In this document: one piece after another, positions 32,414-41,729 of the stretch
How the letters are laid out: each line of letters opens with the position of its first letter
Numbering within the stretch: position 1 is the first letter of the stretch
Assembly (NCBI GenBank): GCA_944380455.1
Contig: CALWHR010000086.1
Location: 1-48,601, forward strand
DNA length: 48,601 nucleotides
Direction: 5' to 3'
Source of the DNA: an uncultured Clostridia bacterium
GTDB taxonomy: Bacteria; Bacillota; Clostridia; Lachnospirales; Anaerotignaceae
The notes under the pieces: model-generated
The model's database searches: none
Told to the model about the DNA's origin: nothing
What the model saw: only the letters and a program-made list of their open reading frames with translations
Position numbers and translations under genes: made by a program

Positions 32414-33754
32414 TTATCTAAAAGGAAATTTAAACTTTCCTTTTTTACCTTTAGTCATGCTGGATACCTGCTTAATCATTTTTTTCATTTCTTCAAACTG
32501 CTTAACAAGCCTGTTTACCTCGGCTATGGAGCGTCCGCTTCCCATTGCTATACGTTTTTTTCTCGGTCCGTTAAGTATTGAAGGATTATTGCGTTCTTCT
32601 TTAGTCATGGACTGGATTATAGCCTCTACATGACCCATTTCCTTTTCGGCATCAACTTTATTTAAAGCGTCCATATTAATGGCATTCATTCCCGGCATCA
32701 TTCCAAGCAAATCTTTAAGCGGACCCATTTGACGTATTTTCTGCATCTGGCTTAAAAAGTCATCAAGAGTAAAATCATTTTCCCTTAACTTCTTTTCCAT
32801 TTCCGCAGCTTCTTTTGCGTCAATGTTCTGCTGAGCCTTTTCAATAAGAGATAAAACATCTCCCATACCAAGTATTCTTGATGCCATACGGTCCGGATAA
32901 AACGGCTCTAAATCCTCAAGCTTTTCACCCATACCAATATACTTTATAGGCTTATTAGTAACGCTTCTTACTGAAAGCGCCGCACCGCCTCTGGCATCAC
33001 CGTCAAGCTTTGTAAGTATAATACCGTCTATTCCAAGCTGGCCATCAAAACCTTCTGCAACTGTTACAGCGTCCTGACCTGTCATAGCGTCTACAACAAG
33101 AAGAATTTCCTGCGGTTTTACAGTATCTTTAATATCTTTCAGCTCGTCCATAAGTTCTTCATTTATATGAAGTCGTCCGGCTGTATCTATAAGTATAACA
33201 TCATTTCTGTTCTGCTCGGCATATTCCAAAGCCTTTTTTGAAATTTCAACAGGACTAACCTTGTCACCCATTTCAAAAACTGGTATATCGTATGTTTTGC
33301 CTACTACTTGCAGCTGTTTAATGGCAGCCGGTCTGTAAACGTCGCAGGCTACAAGCAACGGTTTTTTGCCCTGCTTTCTTAAAAGCCCGGCAAGCTTGCC
33401 GCTTGTAGTAGTTTTGCCGGCACCCTGAAGTCCTACCATCATATAAACTGTAGGCGGGTGGTTTGCAAATGTAAGCTTGCTCTGGGTACTGCCCATAAGC
33501 TCAATAAGCTCTTCATTTACTATTTTTATAACCTGCTGGCCTGGAGTAAGGCTTTCCATAACCTCACTGCCTATGGCTCTTTCAGTCACGTTATTAATAA
33601 ACCGCTTTACTATTTTAAAGTTAACATCTGCTTCAAGAAGGGCTATTTTAACTTCACGCATAGCCGCTTTAACATCGGCTTCAGTAAGTTTGCCTTTACC
33701 CCTGAGCTGCTTGAAAACTTCCTGCAGTTTATTAGAAAGATTTTCAAATGCCAT
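32414..33754 (-). CDS. ffh: Signal recognition particle protein Ffh
   Basis: A 446-residue GTPase that binds signal sequences and, with its 4.5S/scRNA, targets membrane proteins to FtsY. The N domain covers about residues 1-95, and the G domain follows with GLQGAGKTTTSGKLA near 108, DVYRPAAIKQL, DTAGRLHINEEL and TKLDGDARGG. The Met-rich M domain (about 300-446) includes GMMPGMNAINM and the RNA-binding GSGRSIAEVNRLVKQFEEMKKM. The RNA gene itself was not seen in the window. The ribosome site GGAGG precedes the ATG, 11 bases after ylxM. Confidence 0.97.
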   Translation of the reverse strand: MAFENLSNKLQEVFKQLRGKGKLTEADVKAAMREVKIALLEADVNFKIVKRFINNVTERAIGSEVMESLTPGQQVIKIVNEELIELMGSTQSKLTFANHPPTVYMMVGLQGAGKTTTSGKLAGLLRKQGKKPLLVACDVYRPAAIKQLQVVGKTYDIPVFEMGDKVSPVEISKKALEYAEQNRNDVILIDTAGRLHINEELMDELKDIKDTVKPQEILLVVDAMTGQDAVTVAEGFDGQLGIDGIILTKLDGDARGGAALSVRSVTNKPIKYIGMGEKLEDLEPFYPDRMASRILGMGDVLSLIEKAQQNIDAKEAAEMEKKLRENDFTLDDFLSQMQKIRQMGPLKDLLGMMPGMNAINMDALNKVDAEKEMGHVEAIIQSMTKEERNNPSILNGPRKKRIAMGSGRSIAEVNRLVKQFEEMKKMIKQVSSMTKGKKGKFKFPFR

Positions 33755-33765
33755 CAGGAAACCTC

Positions 33766-34119
33766 CTAATCCAAAATTTCATCGGCAATATTCTTAATTT
33801 CTTCAATTTTTTCTATTGCCTCGCCGCTTAAAGCACGGCTTTTTTCTATCTCCTGAGCAAGACTTTTAATCCGGCGCACAGATTCTTTTTGAATACCGAA
33901 CTTTTCCACCAGTTTTAGCCTTTGTTCATAGCCTAAAAGAATATTTTCCGTTCTTTTAAGCAAATCCCTCACAGCCTGGCGGCTTATGCCCAGTTCCTCG
34001 CCTATCTCGGTAAGCGAGCAGTCGTTAAGGTAATAATATTCAAAAATTGTCTTTTGCTTTTGTGTAAGCAGTTCGCCGTAAAAATCATATAAAAGTGTGG
34101 CCTTCAAAATATCATCCAT
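33766..34119 (-). CDS. ylxM: YlxM/p13-type DNA-binding protein (UPF0122)
   Basis: A 117-residue helix-turn-helix protein related to sigma-70 region 4. The HTH is at about residues 32-55 (CSLTEIGEELGISRQAVRDLLKRTENIL). It is encoded just before ffh in most Firmicutes. In Streptococcus YlxM binds SRP components and modulates the FtsY-SRP GTPase cycle; DNA binding is predicted from the fold. The promoter directly upstream is flanked by direct repeats, so autoregulation is possible but only inferred. The N-terminus LYDFYGELLTQKQKTIFEYYYLND is typical. Confidence 0.92.
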   Translation of the reverse strand: MDDILKATLLYDFYGELLTQKQKTIFEYYYLNDCSLTEIGEELGISRQAVRDLLKRTENILLGYEQRLKLVEKFGIQKESVRRIKSLAQEIEKSRALSGEAIEKIEEIKNIADEILD

Positions 34120-34152
34120 ATCAGTGACCCCTGTTTAGTATGTAAAGCAAAA

Positions 34153-34215
34153 TTACTTTACAAGGAAGTATGATACAATATTCAAAGCCAAATGTCAAGT
34201 ATTTTTACTTTACAA
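34153..34215 (-). repeat. Two 11-bp direct repeats flanking the ylxM-ffh promoter
   Basis: The word TTACTTTACAA occurs at 34153-34163 and again at 34205-34215 (TTGTAAAGTAA on the minus strand). One lies upstream of the -35 box and one at or just after the expected transcription start. The downstream copy is also half of an imperfect palindrome (TGTAAAG at 34141-34147 with CTTTACA at 34156-34162). The spacing and symmetry look like a repressor or activator site. Confidence 0.55.
34170..34198 (-). promoter_or_regulatory. Promoter of the ylxM-ffh-rpsP-khpA operon
   Basis: Minus-strand -35 TTGACA (34198-34193, full consensus) and -10 TATCAT (34175-34170, five of six) are separated by exactly 17 bases. 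The start of transcription should fall near 34163, giving a leader of roughly 45 bases. This is the best housekeeping promoter match in the window. Confidence 0.85.
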
Positions 34216-34227
34216 AACAAAATAAAT

Positions 34228-35529
34228 TTACTCAGCGTCAAAAAGAGCCTTTGCAAAGCTTTCAGGATTGAATTTCTGCAAATCCTCTATTCCTTCGCCA
34301 ACACCTATGTAACGCACAGGGATTTTAAGCTCTGACTTAATGGCAACTACAATGCCGCCCTTTGCTGTACCGTCAAGCTTTGTAAGTATAATTCCTGTAA
34401 TATCAGACACTTCTTTAAAAAGCTTTGCCTGCTGGAGAGCATTCTGACCCGTTGTAGCATCAAGCACAAGGAACACTTCTTTATTAGCCTCAGGATACTC
34501 TCTTTCTATAACCTTGGAAATCTTTTTAAGCTCTTCCATAAGGTTTTTCTTGTTGTGCAGTCTTCCTGCTGTGTCACATATAAGTATATCTGTTTTTCTG
34601 TTTTTAGCCGCACTTGCTGCATCAAAAACAACTGCCGCCGGGTCTGAGTTTTCCTCATGCCTGATTACATCAACACCGCATCTTTTGCCCCAAACCATAA
34701 GCTGGTCAATAGCCGCCGCCCTGAACGTATCTGCCGCAGCCAGCATAACACTTTTGCCTTCTTTTTTATAAACTGACGCAAGCTTTCCTATTGTTGTTGT
34801 TTTGCCAACACCGTTTACGCCTATAACAAGCATAACTGTCGGCTTTTTAAATTCAAATTCTTCTTCACAGTCCTCAGTAAGTATAGCGCTTATTTCTTCA
34901 CAGAGCATATCCTTAATTTTTGACGGATCTGTAACATTTTCTTTTTTAACACGCTTTCTAAGGTTATCGCATATATCCATTGTTGTCTGAACACCCAGGT
35001 CTGCCATAATAAGTGCTTCTTCCAATTCTTCAAAAAGGTCCTCGTCTATTTTAGTAAAAGCACCTAAAACACTGTCTACACTGCCAAGAATGTTTTTGCG
35101 AGTTTTGCCAAGGCCTTCTTTAAGGCGGGCAAAGAATCCCTTTTTAGGTTCTTCTGCTGTCTGTTCTGCTTGAGTTTCTGCTGCTTCACATCTGTCAGAA
35201 TTATCCTCGGTAAATTCTTCCTGAAGCTTTGTACTTTCTTCATTTTCTTCCTGCTGTTCAGCTTCCCCTGCGGTTTCTTCAATTTCTTTAATTAACTCTG
35301 ATTTTTCGTTTTCTGATACAGCTCTTTCCAAATCAGCTTCTTCTGCTTTTTCACTTAATTCCTCGTAAGATTCAGCATCTTCTTCAATTAAATCAGTATC
35401 CGTAGCTAAATCTTTATTTTCGTCTGATTCTTCTATTTCTGTTTCGATACTTTCGTTTTCCTGCAAAATACTGCTTTCATCAGCATTTTCTGTTTTATTT
35501 TTGTTTTTAAAAAAATCAAAAAATCCCAT
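34228..35529 (-). CDS. ftsY: Signal recognition particle receptor FtsY
   Basis: A 433-residue GTPase that docks SRP-ribosome complexes at the membrane. Residues 1-130 are a very acidic, Glu-rich A domain of low complexity, longer than in Bacillus FtsY and resembling the acidic extension of E. coli FtsY. A basic FFARLKEGLGKTRKNIL stretch marks the membrane-binding helix at the start of the N domain. The G domain has GVNGVGKTTTIGKLA, DTFRAAAIDQL, DTAGRLHNKKNLMEEL and TKLDGTAKGG. The ATG is one base after the smc stop and uses a GGAGG site inside smc, so the two are coupled. Confidence 0.96.
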   Translation of the reverse strand: MGFFDFFKNKNKTENADESSILQENESIETEIEESDENKDLATDTDLIEEDAESYEELSEKAEEADLERAVSENEKSELIKEIEETAGEAEQQEENEESTKLQEEFTEDNSDRCEAAETQAEQTAEEPKKGFFARLKEGLGKTRKNILGSVDSVLGAFTKIDEDLFEELEEALIMADLGVQTTMDICDNLRKRVKKENVTDPSKIKDMLCEEISAILTEDCEEEFEFKKPTVMLVIGVNGVGKTTTIGKLASVYKKEGKSVMLAAADTFRAAAIDQLMVWGKRCGVDVIRHEENSDPAAVVFDAASAAKNRKTDILICDTAGRLHNKKNLMEELKKISKVIEREYPEANKEVFLVLDATTGQNALQQAKLFKEVSDITGIILTKLDGTAKGGIVVAIKSELKIPVRYIGVGEGIEDLQKFNPESFAKALFDAE

Positions 35530-35530
35530 C

Positions 35531-38500
35531 TTATACCTCCGTATCTTTTATATCGTCAAATCTAACCGACAATACCTTTGAAATGCCTTTTTCCTGCATT
35601 GTAACACCATAAAGCACATCAGCTGCCTCCATAGTGCCCTTTCTGTGGCTTATAACTATAAACTGAGTAGTGTCTGAAAACCGCTGAAGATATCTGGCAA
35701 ATCTTTTAACATTGGCGTCATCAAGAGCCGCTTCAATCTCGTCAAGCACACAAAACGGCGACGGCTTCATTTTTAGTATAGCAAATAAAATGGCTATTGC
35801 CGTAAGCGCCCTTTCACCGCCTGAAAGAAGCATCATATTTTGAGTAGTTTTTCCCGGCGGCTGAACAATAATATCTATACCGCTTTCAAGCAGGTCGTTT
35901 GAATCCGACAATGTTAAACATGCCTTTCCTCCGCCGAACATTTCTCTGAACACTTCGTTAAAGTTTTTGGATATAAGCTCAAACTGATTTGAAAACTGCT
36001 CTTTCATCAGTTTTTCCAAATCGTCTATAACCTTTAAAAGATTATCCTCTGCATTTTTAATGTCATCTCTTTGGGTTGTGAGGAAATTATATCTTTCACT
36101 TAGTTTAGAGTATTCATCTATAGAGTTTAAATTCACATTTCCCAGATTTTTTATATCCAAACGAAGCTGCCTTGCCATTTTTTCATCGGATACATAATCC
36201 GAATTAATATCACGCATTTCACTGGCCTGATGATATGTAATTTCATACTGCTCCCAAACAGAGTCCAAAAGCTTATTCTTTTCAGTCTTTAGGTTTTCAA
36301 CTGCCGTCTCGTACTTAAAAAGAGCGTTTTTAAGATTGGATATTGTTTCATATCCGTTTTTTATAAAAACAGACATGTTTTCAATTATTCCGCTGACCTC
36401 ATTTTTCTTAGAAACATATTTTTTAAGCTCATTTCGGCTGTTTTCAATTTTGCTTTCAAGCTCTTTCACTAAAATATTTGTACTTTCAAGCTCTGCTTTT
36501 TTAATTTCCACAGCTTTGGCATATTCTTCCTTTAACTGCCAGTAATTTGTATTTTCTCTTTTAGTTTCTTCCAGCTCAGTTTCAAGGCGTGTTATGTTTT
36601 CCTTAATTCCGTTTCTTTCCTGCTCAAGAGAAGAAATGGATACTTTAACAGATGTAATATCCGAAATTATGCTGTCTCGTTTTAATTTTGATTCATCTAT
36701 AAACTGCCTGAAGCTTTCAATATCCTTATCTGTCTGCTCAATTTCGCTTTCAGCTGTTTCAAGCCTTTGTGTTAAAGAAATTATGGCATTTTCTGTTTCA
36801 GATATTGTTTTAAGGTTAAACAGCTTTTCTTCTTCGTTATTTTTAACTAAAAGCTCATAATCTTCAATTGCGTTTTGAGATTTTTTTATTTCTTCACTTA
36901 AAGAGTTTTTCTCCAGGTTAAGCTTGTGTATTTTAAGTGTTATTTCGTTTAATTCATCTTCTATTTCTGTCTTGCTGTCAGAAAGGTCTTTTATCTCACT
37001 TTTTAAAATTTCACCTGCATTTTTTAAATTGGCAATATATTTTTCAAGTTCTTCTATCTCACGGCTTCTGCCGAAAATACCAGTTGCCTTCTTCGCTGTG
37101 CTTCCGCCTGTCATAGCTCCGCCGGGATTAATAACATCGCCGTCAAGAGTAACAATCCTGTATTTTCTGCCTGTAAAAGCTGATACTTTTATTGCGCTGT
37201 CCATATTTTCGGTAATTATAACTCGTCCTAAAAGGCTTAAAACTATCTTTGAATAACGGCTGTTGTATACAACTAAATCGCTTCCTATTCCGCATACGCC
37301 TATGTAATTTAACACAAAGTTTTTATTTTCTATCTCCCGGCCGTTAATTACATTAACCGGCATAAATGTAGCCCGTCCAAGAGCGCCTTTTTTAAGATAT
37401 TCTATAGCCGCTTTAGCGCTGTATTCATCGCTTGTTATTATATTCTGTACAGCAGAGCCTAAAGCTGTTTCTATAGCCGTTTCAAATTTTGCTTCAGTGC
37501 TTATAATCTCGCCTACAGCACCTTCAATTCCTTTTAAGCCGCCTCTTATGCCTTCTTTAAGAACACTTTTAACACTTCTGTAATATCCATCGAAATCATT
37601 TTTCATATCCTGAAGTACTTTGTGCCTGGATACTGCTTCTGCGTATTTTGATACGGTTTGTTTTTGCTCCGCTTCGGCTTTTGCAAGGCTTGAAATTACC
37701 GTAATTTTTTCTTTGTTAAGGTTATCAATTATATTTTGGTATTTAATTAAGCTTTCACTGTTTTCAGAAAGCATTTTTTCAACAGAGAGTAAATGCACTT
37801 CCGCCTGTTTAAGTTTGCCTTTTGAAACACTTAATGAATTTTCAATCTGAAGTTTTTTATCTTCAGCCTGTTTTAAATGTATTCGGTTGTTTTCAATATC
37901 AGTTTTAATTACAGCCGAATCACGCATTTTTTCAAATACATCGCTTTTAAATTTATTAAGCTTTTCTTCGCTTTCATTTAAATCAGAACTGAATTTTTCA
38001 AAGTCCGTTTCCTTTTTGGAAAGCTCGCTGTGCATTTCGCTGAGCTTAACATCACAGGCAGACTCTTTCGATTTAAAAACATTAATTTCGTTTTGTATTT
38101 TTTCGGCTTTTAAACCTGCTGATTTAAATTCACTTTCTGTTTTTTGCAATTTTTCATTATAATTTGATATCTGTTCTTCCAAAAGGCGTATACTGCCGTT
38201 TTTTTCCTGATAAACTTCGGTATCTGATTTTAAAATCTCTTCTGCACTTTCAATTAATGCTTTAAGATTGCTTTCTTCAGCTTTTGATTTTTCAGAAAGC
38301 TCCATATCGGCATTATATTTATTCTCATTTTCAATGATATCATTTTGGGTTATGGAAATATTTTTTTCGTTCTCGGCAATTTTATTTTCAATCTTGTCAA
38401 TATCCCGTAAAAATATATTTATTTCTCTTTTTTTAAGTTCTTCTTTAAGCAAAAGATATTTTTCGGCATTTTCGCTTTGTATACGAAGCGGCTCAAGATT

Positions 38501-39100
38501 TCCTTCAATTTCTGTTATAATATCTTCAACCCTTAAAAGATTTTCTTTCTCGTTTTCAAGCTTTCCAATAGCTTCAAGACGTCTTGACCTGTATTTGGCA
38601 ATTCCTGCAGCCTCTTCAAAAAGCCTGCGTCTGTCCTCGCTTTTAGTACTTAAAATCTCGTCAATTCTACCCTGACCAATAATTGAGTAGCCTTCGCGGC
38701 CTACACCTGTGTCCATAAAAAGCTCGTTTATATCTTTAAGCCTGCATGGAGTTCCGTTAATTGTATACTTGCTTTCACCGGAACGGAACACGGTCCTTTT
38801 AACCGTTATTTCCGAATAATTAAGGGGTATCATCCCGTCTTCATTATCAAGGGTAATATAAACTTCCGCAAAGCCAACGGGCTTTCTTGTATCTGTCCCG
38901 GCAAATATTACATCTTCCATTTTATCGCCTCTGAGCATTTTAACTCTCTGCTCTCCAAGAACCCACCTTATGGCATCGGAAATATTGCTTTTTCCGCTTC
39001 CGTTTGGTCCTACAACAGCCGTAACACCCTTATTAAATTCAAGACGTACTTTATCGGGAAATGATTTAAAACCATGAAGTCCTATTTCTTTTAAATACAT
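35531..39100 (-). CDS. smc: Chromosome segregation protein SMC
   Basis: A 1189-residue ATPase of the condensin complex. The N-terminal head has Walker A at 31-39 (GPNGSGKSN). Long coiled coils (about 165-500 and 670-1020) flank the hinge (about 510-640), which includes GRATFMPVN and the NPGGAMTGGS segment after it. The C-terminal head has the signature LSGGERALTAIAI from about residue 1092 and Walker B with FCVLDEIEAALDDANV near 1116. It loops and compacts DNA with ScpA and ScpB, both encoded in this window. The upstream neighbour is rluD, not the rnc gene found before smc in many Firmicutes. Confidence 0.97.
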   Translation of the reverse strand: MYLKEIGLHGFKSFPDKVRLEFNKGVTAVVGPNGSGKSNISDAIRWVLGEQRVKMLRGDKMEDVIFAGTDTRKPVGFAEVYITLDNEDGMIPLNYSEITVKRTVFRSGESKYTINGTPCRLKDINELFMDTGVGREGYSIIGQGRIDEILSTKSEDRRRLFEEAAGIAKYRSRRLEAIGKLENEKENLLRVEDIITEIEGNLEPLRIQSENAEKYLLLKEELKKREINIFLRDIDKIENKIAENEKNISITQNDIIENENKYNADMELSEKSKAEESNLKALIESAEEILKSDTEVYQEKNGSIRLLEEQISNYNEKLQKTESEFKSAGLKAEKIQNEINVFKSKESACDVKLSEMHSELSKKETDFEKFSSDLNESEEKLNKFKSDVFEKMRDSAVIKTDIENNRIHLKQAEDKKLQIENSLSVSKGKLKQAEVHLLSVEKMLSENSESLIKYQNIIDNLNKEKITVISSLAKAEAEQKQTVSKYAEAVSRHKVLQDMKNDFDGYYRSVKSVLKEGIRGGLKGIEGAVGEIISTEAKFETAIETALGSAVQNIITSDEYSAKAAIEYLKKGALGRATFMPVNVINGREIENKNFVLNYIGVCGIGSDLVVYNSRYSKIVLSLLGRVIITENMDSAIKVSAFTGRKYRIVTLDGDVINPGGAMTGGSTAKKATGIFGRSREIEELEKYIANLKNAGEILKSEIKDLSDSKTEIEDELNEITLKIHKLNLEKNSLSEEIKKSQNAIEDYELLVKNNEEEKLFNLKTISETENAIISLTQRLETAESEIEQTDKDIESFRQFIDESKLKRDSIISDITSVKVSISSLEQERNGIKENITRLETELEETKRENTNYWQLKEEYAKAVEIKKAELESTNILVKELESKIENSRNELKKYVSKKNEVSGIIENMSVFIKNGYETISNLKNALFKYETAVENLKTEKNKLLDSVWEQYEITYHQASEMRDINSDYVSDEKMARQLRLDIKNLGNVNLNSIDEYSKLSERYNFLTTQRDDIKNAEDNLLKVIDDLEKLMKEQFSNQFELISKNFNEVFREMFGGGKACLTLSDSNDLLESGIDIIVQPPGKTTQNMMLLSGGERALTAIAILFAILKMKPSPFCVLDEIEAALDDANVKRFARYLQRFSDTTQFIVISHRKGTMEAADVLYGVTMQEKGISKVLSVRFDDIKDTEV

Positions 39101-39108
39101 AAAACACC

Positions 39109-40029
39109 TCAGAACTGATTATTCCTGAATCTTTTCAACAAATTATTAAAGTATTCGGGTACTTCTGACTCAAACTCCACGTACCGGCCTGTTATAGGAT
39201 GGTTAAACCCTAAAACCGCCGCATGAAGGACCTGCCCTGTAAGCTTATACGGCTGTTTTTCACTGCCGTAAACATCATCGCCTAAAAGCGGGTGGCCTAT
39301 TGATGCCATGTGCACCCTTATCTGATGCGTTCTGCCTGTTTCAAGTTCAGCTTCAACAAATGTATACCTTCCAAAACGCTCCAGAACACTAAAATGCGTT
39401 ACAGCTCTTCTTCCACCAGCAACAACAGCCATTTTTTTCCTGACTTTAGGATTTCTGCCTATAGGTTTATCAACTGTAATGTTATCTTCTTTAATATTTC
39501 CCACAACAATGGCTTTATATTTTCGGCTTATACTGTGCTCTGCAAACTGTACTGCAAGTGATTTATGAGCCGCATCGCTTTTTGAAACGACAATTACACC
39601 TGACGTATTCATGTCAATTCTATGCACAATGCCCGGCCTTAACATTCCGTTAATGCCGCTTAAACTGCCTTTACAATGGTATAAAAGAGCATTTACAACC
39701 GTTCCGCTGTAATGCCCCGGCGCCGGGTGAACAACCATTCCCTGAGGCTTATTTATTACAATAATATCGTCATCTTCATACAGTATATCCAGCTTAATGT
39801 CTTCAGCCAATACTTCCAAAGGCTCTGGGTCTGGAATTTCAATATCTACAATATCTTTTTCTCTCAGGCGGTAATTGCTCTTTACAGACTTTGAATTGAC
39901 CGTAACTTTGCCGTCTGCAATAAGCTTCTGCACCTGGCTTCTTGAAAGCTCATCTCTTAAAAGAGATACGTATACATCTATTCTTTTGCCGGAATCCTCA
40001 CTTTCCGGCGAAACAGTAAAATATTCCAT
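39109..40029 (-). CDS. rluD: RluA-family pseudouridine synthase (RluD-like)
   Basis: A 306-residue RNA-modifying enzyme. An S4 domain covers about residues 15-70 (RIDVYVSLLRDELSRSQVQKLIADGKVTVN). The catalytic domain contains GIVHRIDMNTSGVIVVSKSD with the essential Asp, and ELETGRTHQIRVHMASIGHPLLGDDVYG. RluD modifies helix 69 of 23S rRNA in E. coli; Firmicutes have several similar paralogues, so target assignment is tentative. The position after lspA is the usual Firmicutes order (lspA-rluD), but a terminator-like hairpin lies between. A CGGAG ribosome site is 5 bases from the ATG. Confidence 0.9.
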   Translation of the reverse strand: MEYFTVSPESEDSGKRIDVYVSLLRDELSRSQVQKLIADGKVTVNSKSVKSNYRLREKDIVDIEIPDPEPLEVLAEDIKLDILYEDDDIIVINKPQGMVVHPAPGHYSGTVVNALLYHCKGSLSGINGMLRPGIVHRIDMNTSGVIVVSKSDAAHKSLAVQFAEHSISRKYKAIVVGNIKEDNITVDKPIGRNPKVRKKMAVVAGGRRAVTHFSVLERFGRYTFVEAELETGRTHQIRVHMASIGHPLLGDDVYGSEKQPYKLTGQVLHAAVLGFNHPITGRYVEFESEVPEYFNNLLKRFRNNQF

Positions 40030-40088
40030 ATTAACTCCGTTTCAGCATATGTTCTATAAAAAATAAAATAACCTTTTATTCAGCGTAA

Positions 40089-40141
40089 AAAGACGGCTTT
40101 ATCCAACGCTGTATAAAATACAGTATAGAATTACCGTCTTT
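40089..40141 (-). terminator. Terminator-like hairpin after lspA
   Basis: Minus-strand AAAGACGG (40141-40134) pairs perfectly with CCGTCTTT (40096-40089) and is followed by TTACG after TTTTT. The 37-base interior holds a second small stem (CTGTA/TACAG), so the structure is branched. It is less compact than a textbook terminator. Confidence 0.6.
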
Positions 40142-40153
40142 AAAACTGATTTA

Positions 40154-40627
40154 TTAAGGCTGTTTTTTATTCTCGTCTTTAATAACAAATATAAACATAA
40201 AAGCCAGTAAAACTGTGCCTGCAACCACATATATGTCTGCAACATTAAATACAGGCCATGAAATAAATGTTGTTTCAAAATAATCAACAACATATCCCCT
40301 TATAAGCCTGTCTATAGCATTTCCCCATGCGCCGGCAAGTATAAGAACAATAGATATTTTTACATAAAAATACTCTTTTGTTTCAGGCATGTACTTTTTT
40401 AAATAAATAAAAGCCGCAATTGTTACCGCAATTGTTACCGCAACAAAAAACCATCTTGCGCCATTAAGCAGACCGAAAGCCGCACCGCGGTTTTCAACAA
40501 ATGTAAGATTCATAAAACCCTTTATAAGCTCAATGCTTTTTAAAGGCTTTAAATATTCCAAGGCTAAATATTTACTTATCTGGTCTAAAACTGTAAGTAT
40601 AACAGCAGAGAATATAACTGGAATCAT
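40154..40627 (-). CDS. lspA: Lipoprotein signal peptidase (signal peptidase II)
   Basis: A 157-residue membrane aspartyl protease that removes signal peptides from prolipoproteins after diacylglyceryl addition. Four membrane helices are evident. The catalytic pair are Asp106 (WGNAIDRLIRGYVVDY) and Asp131 (WPVFNVADIYVVAG), and the NLTFVENRGAAFGLL block is conserved. It is the last gene of the HlyD-yggS-sepF unit and begins 4 bases after aroB with an AAGGTGAT ribosome site. The truncated lipoprotein at the left end of the window would have been one of its substrates. Confidence 0.96.
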   Translation of the reverse strand: MIPVIFSAVILTVLDQISKYLALEYLKPLKSIELIKGFMNLTFVENRGAAFGLLNGARWFFVAVTIAVTIAAFIYLKKYMPETKEYFYVKISIVLILAGAWGNAIDRLIRGYVVDYFETTFISWPVFNVADIYVVAGTVLLAFMFIFVIKDENKKQP

Positions 40628-40631
40628 TCTA

Positions 40632-41714
40632 TCACCTTAAAACAGCGTTTAAAGCGCTGTAAATTTCATCTTTATTAACCTGCGTAGTGCTAAAAGGCTT
40701 TCCATATTTTTCAAGAAGCACAAAACTAAGCTGATTATTCTTTACTTTTTTATCCAAGAACATTTGGCTGTATACCTCATCCGGCATTATACTGCTGATA
40801 TTTAAAGGCAGTTTAAAATACTCCAAAAGTTCTTTTAGCTCTTTATATTCATTTTCGTTTACCGTATTTCTTTTAAGGCATATTTCAAAAACAGCATTCA
40901 TGCCTAAAGCCACACATTCTCCGTGAAGGAGTGAAAAGTCCATTTTTGTTTCTATGGCATGCCCTATTGTATGGCCAAAATTAAGTATTTCCCTTAATCC
41001 GCCTTCTTTCTCGTCTTTAGAAACCACTTCCGCTTTAATTTCACAGCATTTTTTAATTATGTGCTCTAAAGCATGTTTATCCCTCTGAGCTACAGACTTT
41101 TTGTTATTAACTATATACTCAGTAAATTCATGGGAATATATAGGCCCGTACTTTATAACCTCGGCCATGCCGGCGTTAAATTCTCGCTCCGGCAGGGTGT
41201 CAAGTGTCTGGGTGTTTATGTATACAAACTCAGGCTGATAAAAAGCGCCTATTATATTTTTACTGTTTTTAAAATCAACGCCGACTTTTCCGCCGACAGA
41301 GCTGTCTACCTGAGCAAGGAGAGTTGTTGGTATTTGAATAAATTTAATTCCCCTTAAATATGTAGCTGCCGCAAATCCAGCCATATCACCGCAGACTCCG
41401 CCACCTAAGGCTGCAACAACAGTTTTTCTATCAATATGATTTTCTAAAAAGAATTCATAAAAATCAGAAATAGTATTTAAATTTTTACTCTTTTCTCCGG
41501 CATTAAATGTGTATACAAAAATACTCTCGAAATAATCTTCCAGAGCTTTTTTTACCTTTTCTCCATAAATGCTGCTTACGTTGCTGTCGGAAATTATGCA
41601 AAGCTTTCTTCCTAATAAGCCGTTTTCTTCAACCGCTTTTCCAAGTCCGTCAAAATCATGGGCAAAATAAATCGGATACCTTTTATCATTTGTTTCAACG
41701 TATATACTGTTCAA
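40632..41714 (-). CDS. aroB: 3-dehydroquinate synthase
   Basis: The 360-residue NAD- and metal-dependent enzyme converts DAHP to 3-dehydroquinate, the second step of the shikimate pathway. The motif block VAALGGGVCGDMAGFAAATYLRG is followed by IQIPTTLLAQVDSSVGGKVGVD. Metal-binding His residues are in LNFGHTIGHAIE and LLHGECVALGM. The start is TTG, 7 bases after GGGAGG, with no better alternative. It is isolated from other shikimate genes and inserted between ylmH and lspA, a place where divIVA is common in other Firmicutes. Confidence 0.95.
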   Translation of the reverse strand: MNSIYVETNDKRYPIYFAHDFDGLGKAVEENGLLGRKLCIISDSNVSSIYGEKVKKALEDYFESIFVYTFNAGEKSKNLNTISDFYEFFLENHIDRKTVVAALGGGVCGDMAGFAAATYLRGIKFIQIPTTLLAQVDSSVGGKVGVDFKNSKNIIGAFYQPEFVYINTQTLDTLPEREFNAGMAEVIKYGPIYSHEFTEYIVNNKKSVAQRDKHALEHIIKKCCEIKAEVVSKDEKEGGLREILNFGHTIGHAIETKMDFSLLHGECVALGMNAVFEICLKRNTVNENEYKELKELLEYFKLPLNISSIMPDEVYSQMFLDKKVKNNQLSFVLLEKYGKPFSTTQVNKDEIYSALNAVLR

Positions 41715-41729
41715 GAGGATACCTCCCGT

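Noticed and set aside
40430..40460. Tandem 15-base duplication (AATTGTTACCGC) in lspA
   Set aside because: An in-frame repeat coding VAVTIAVTIA in a membrane helix of LspA; the family length is normal and no special function is implied.
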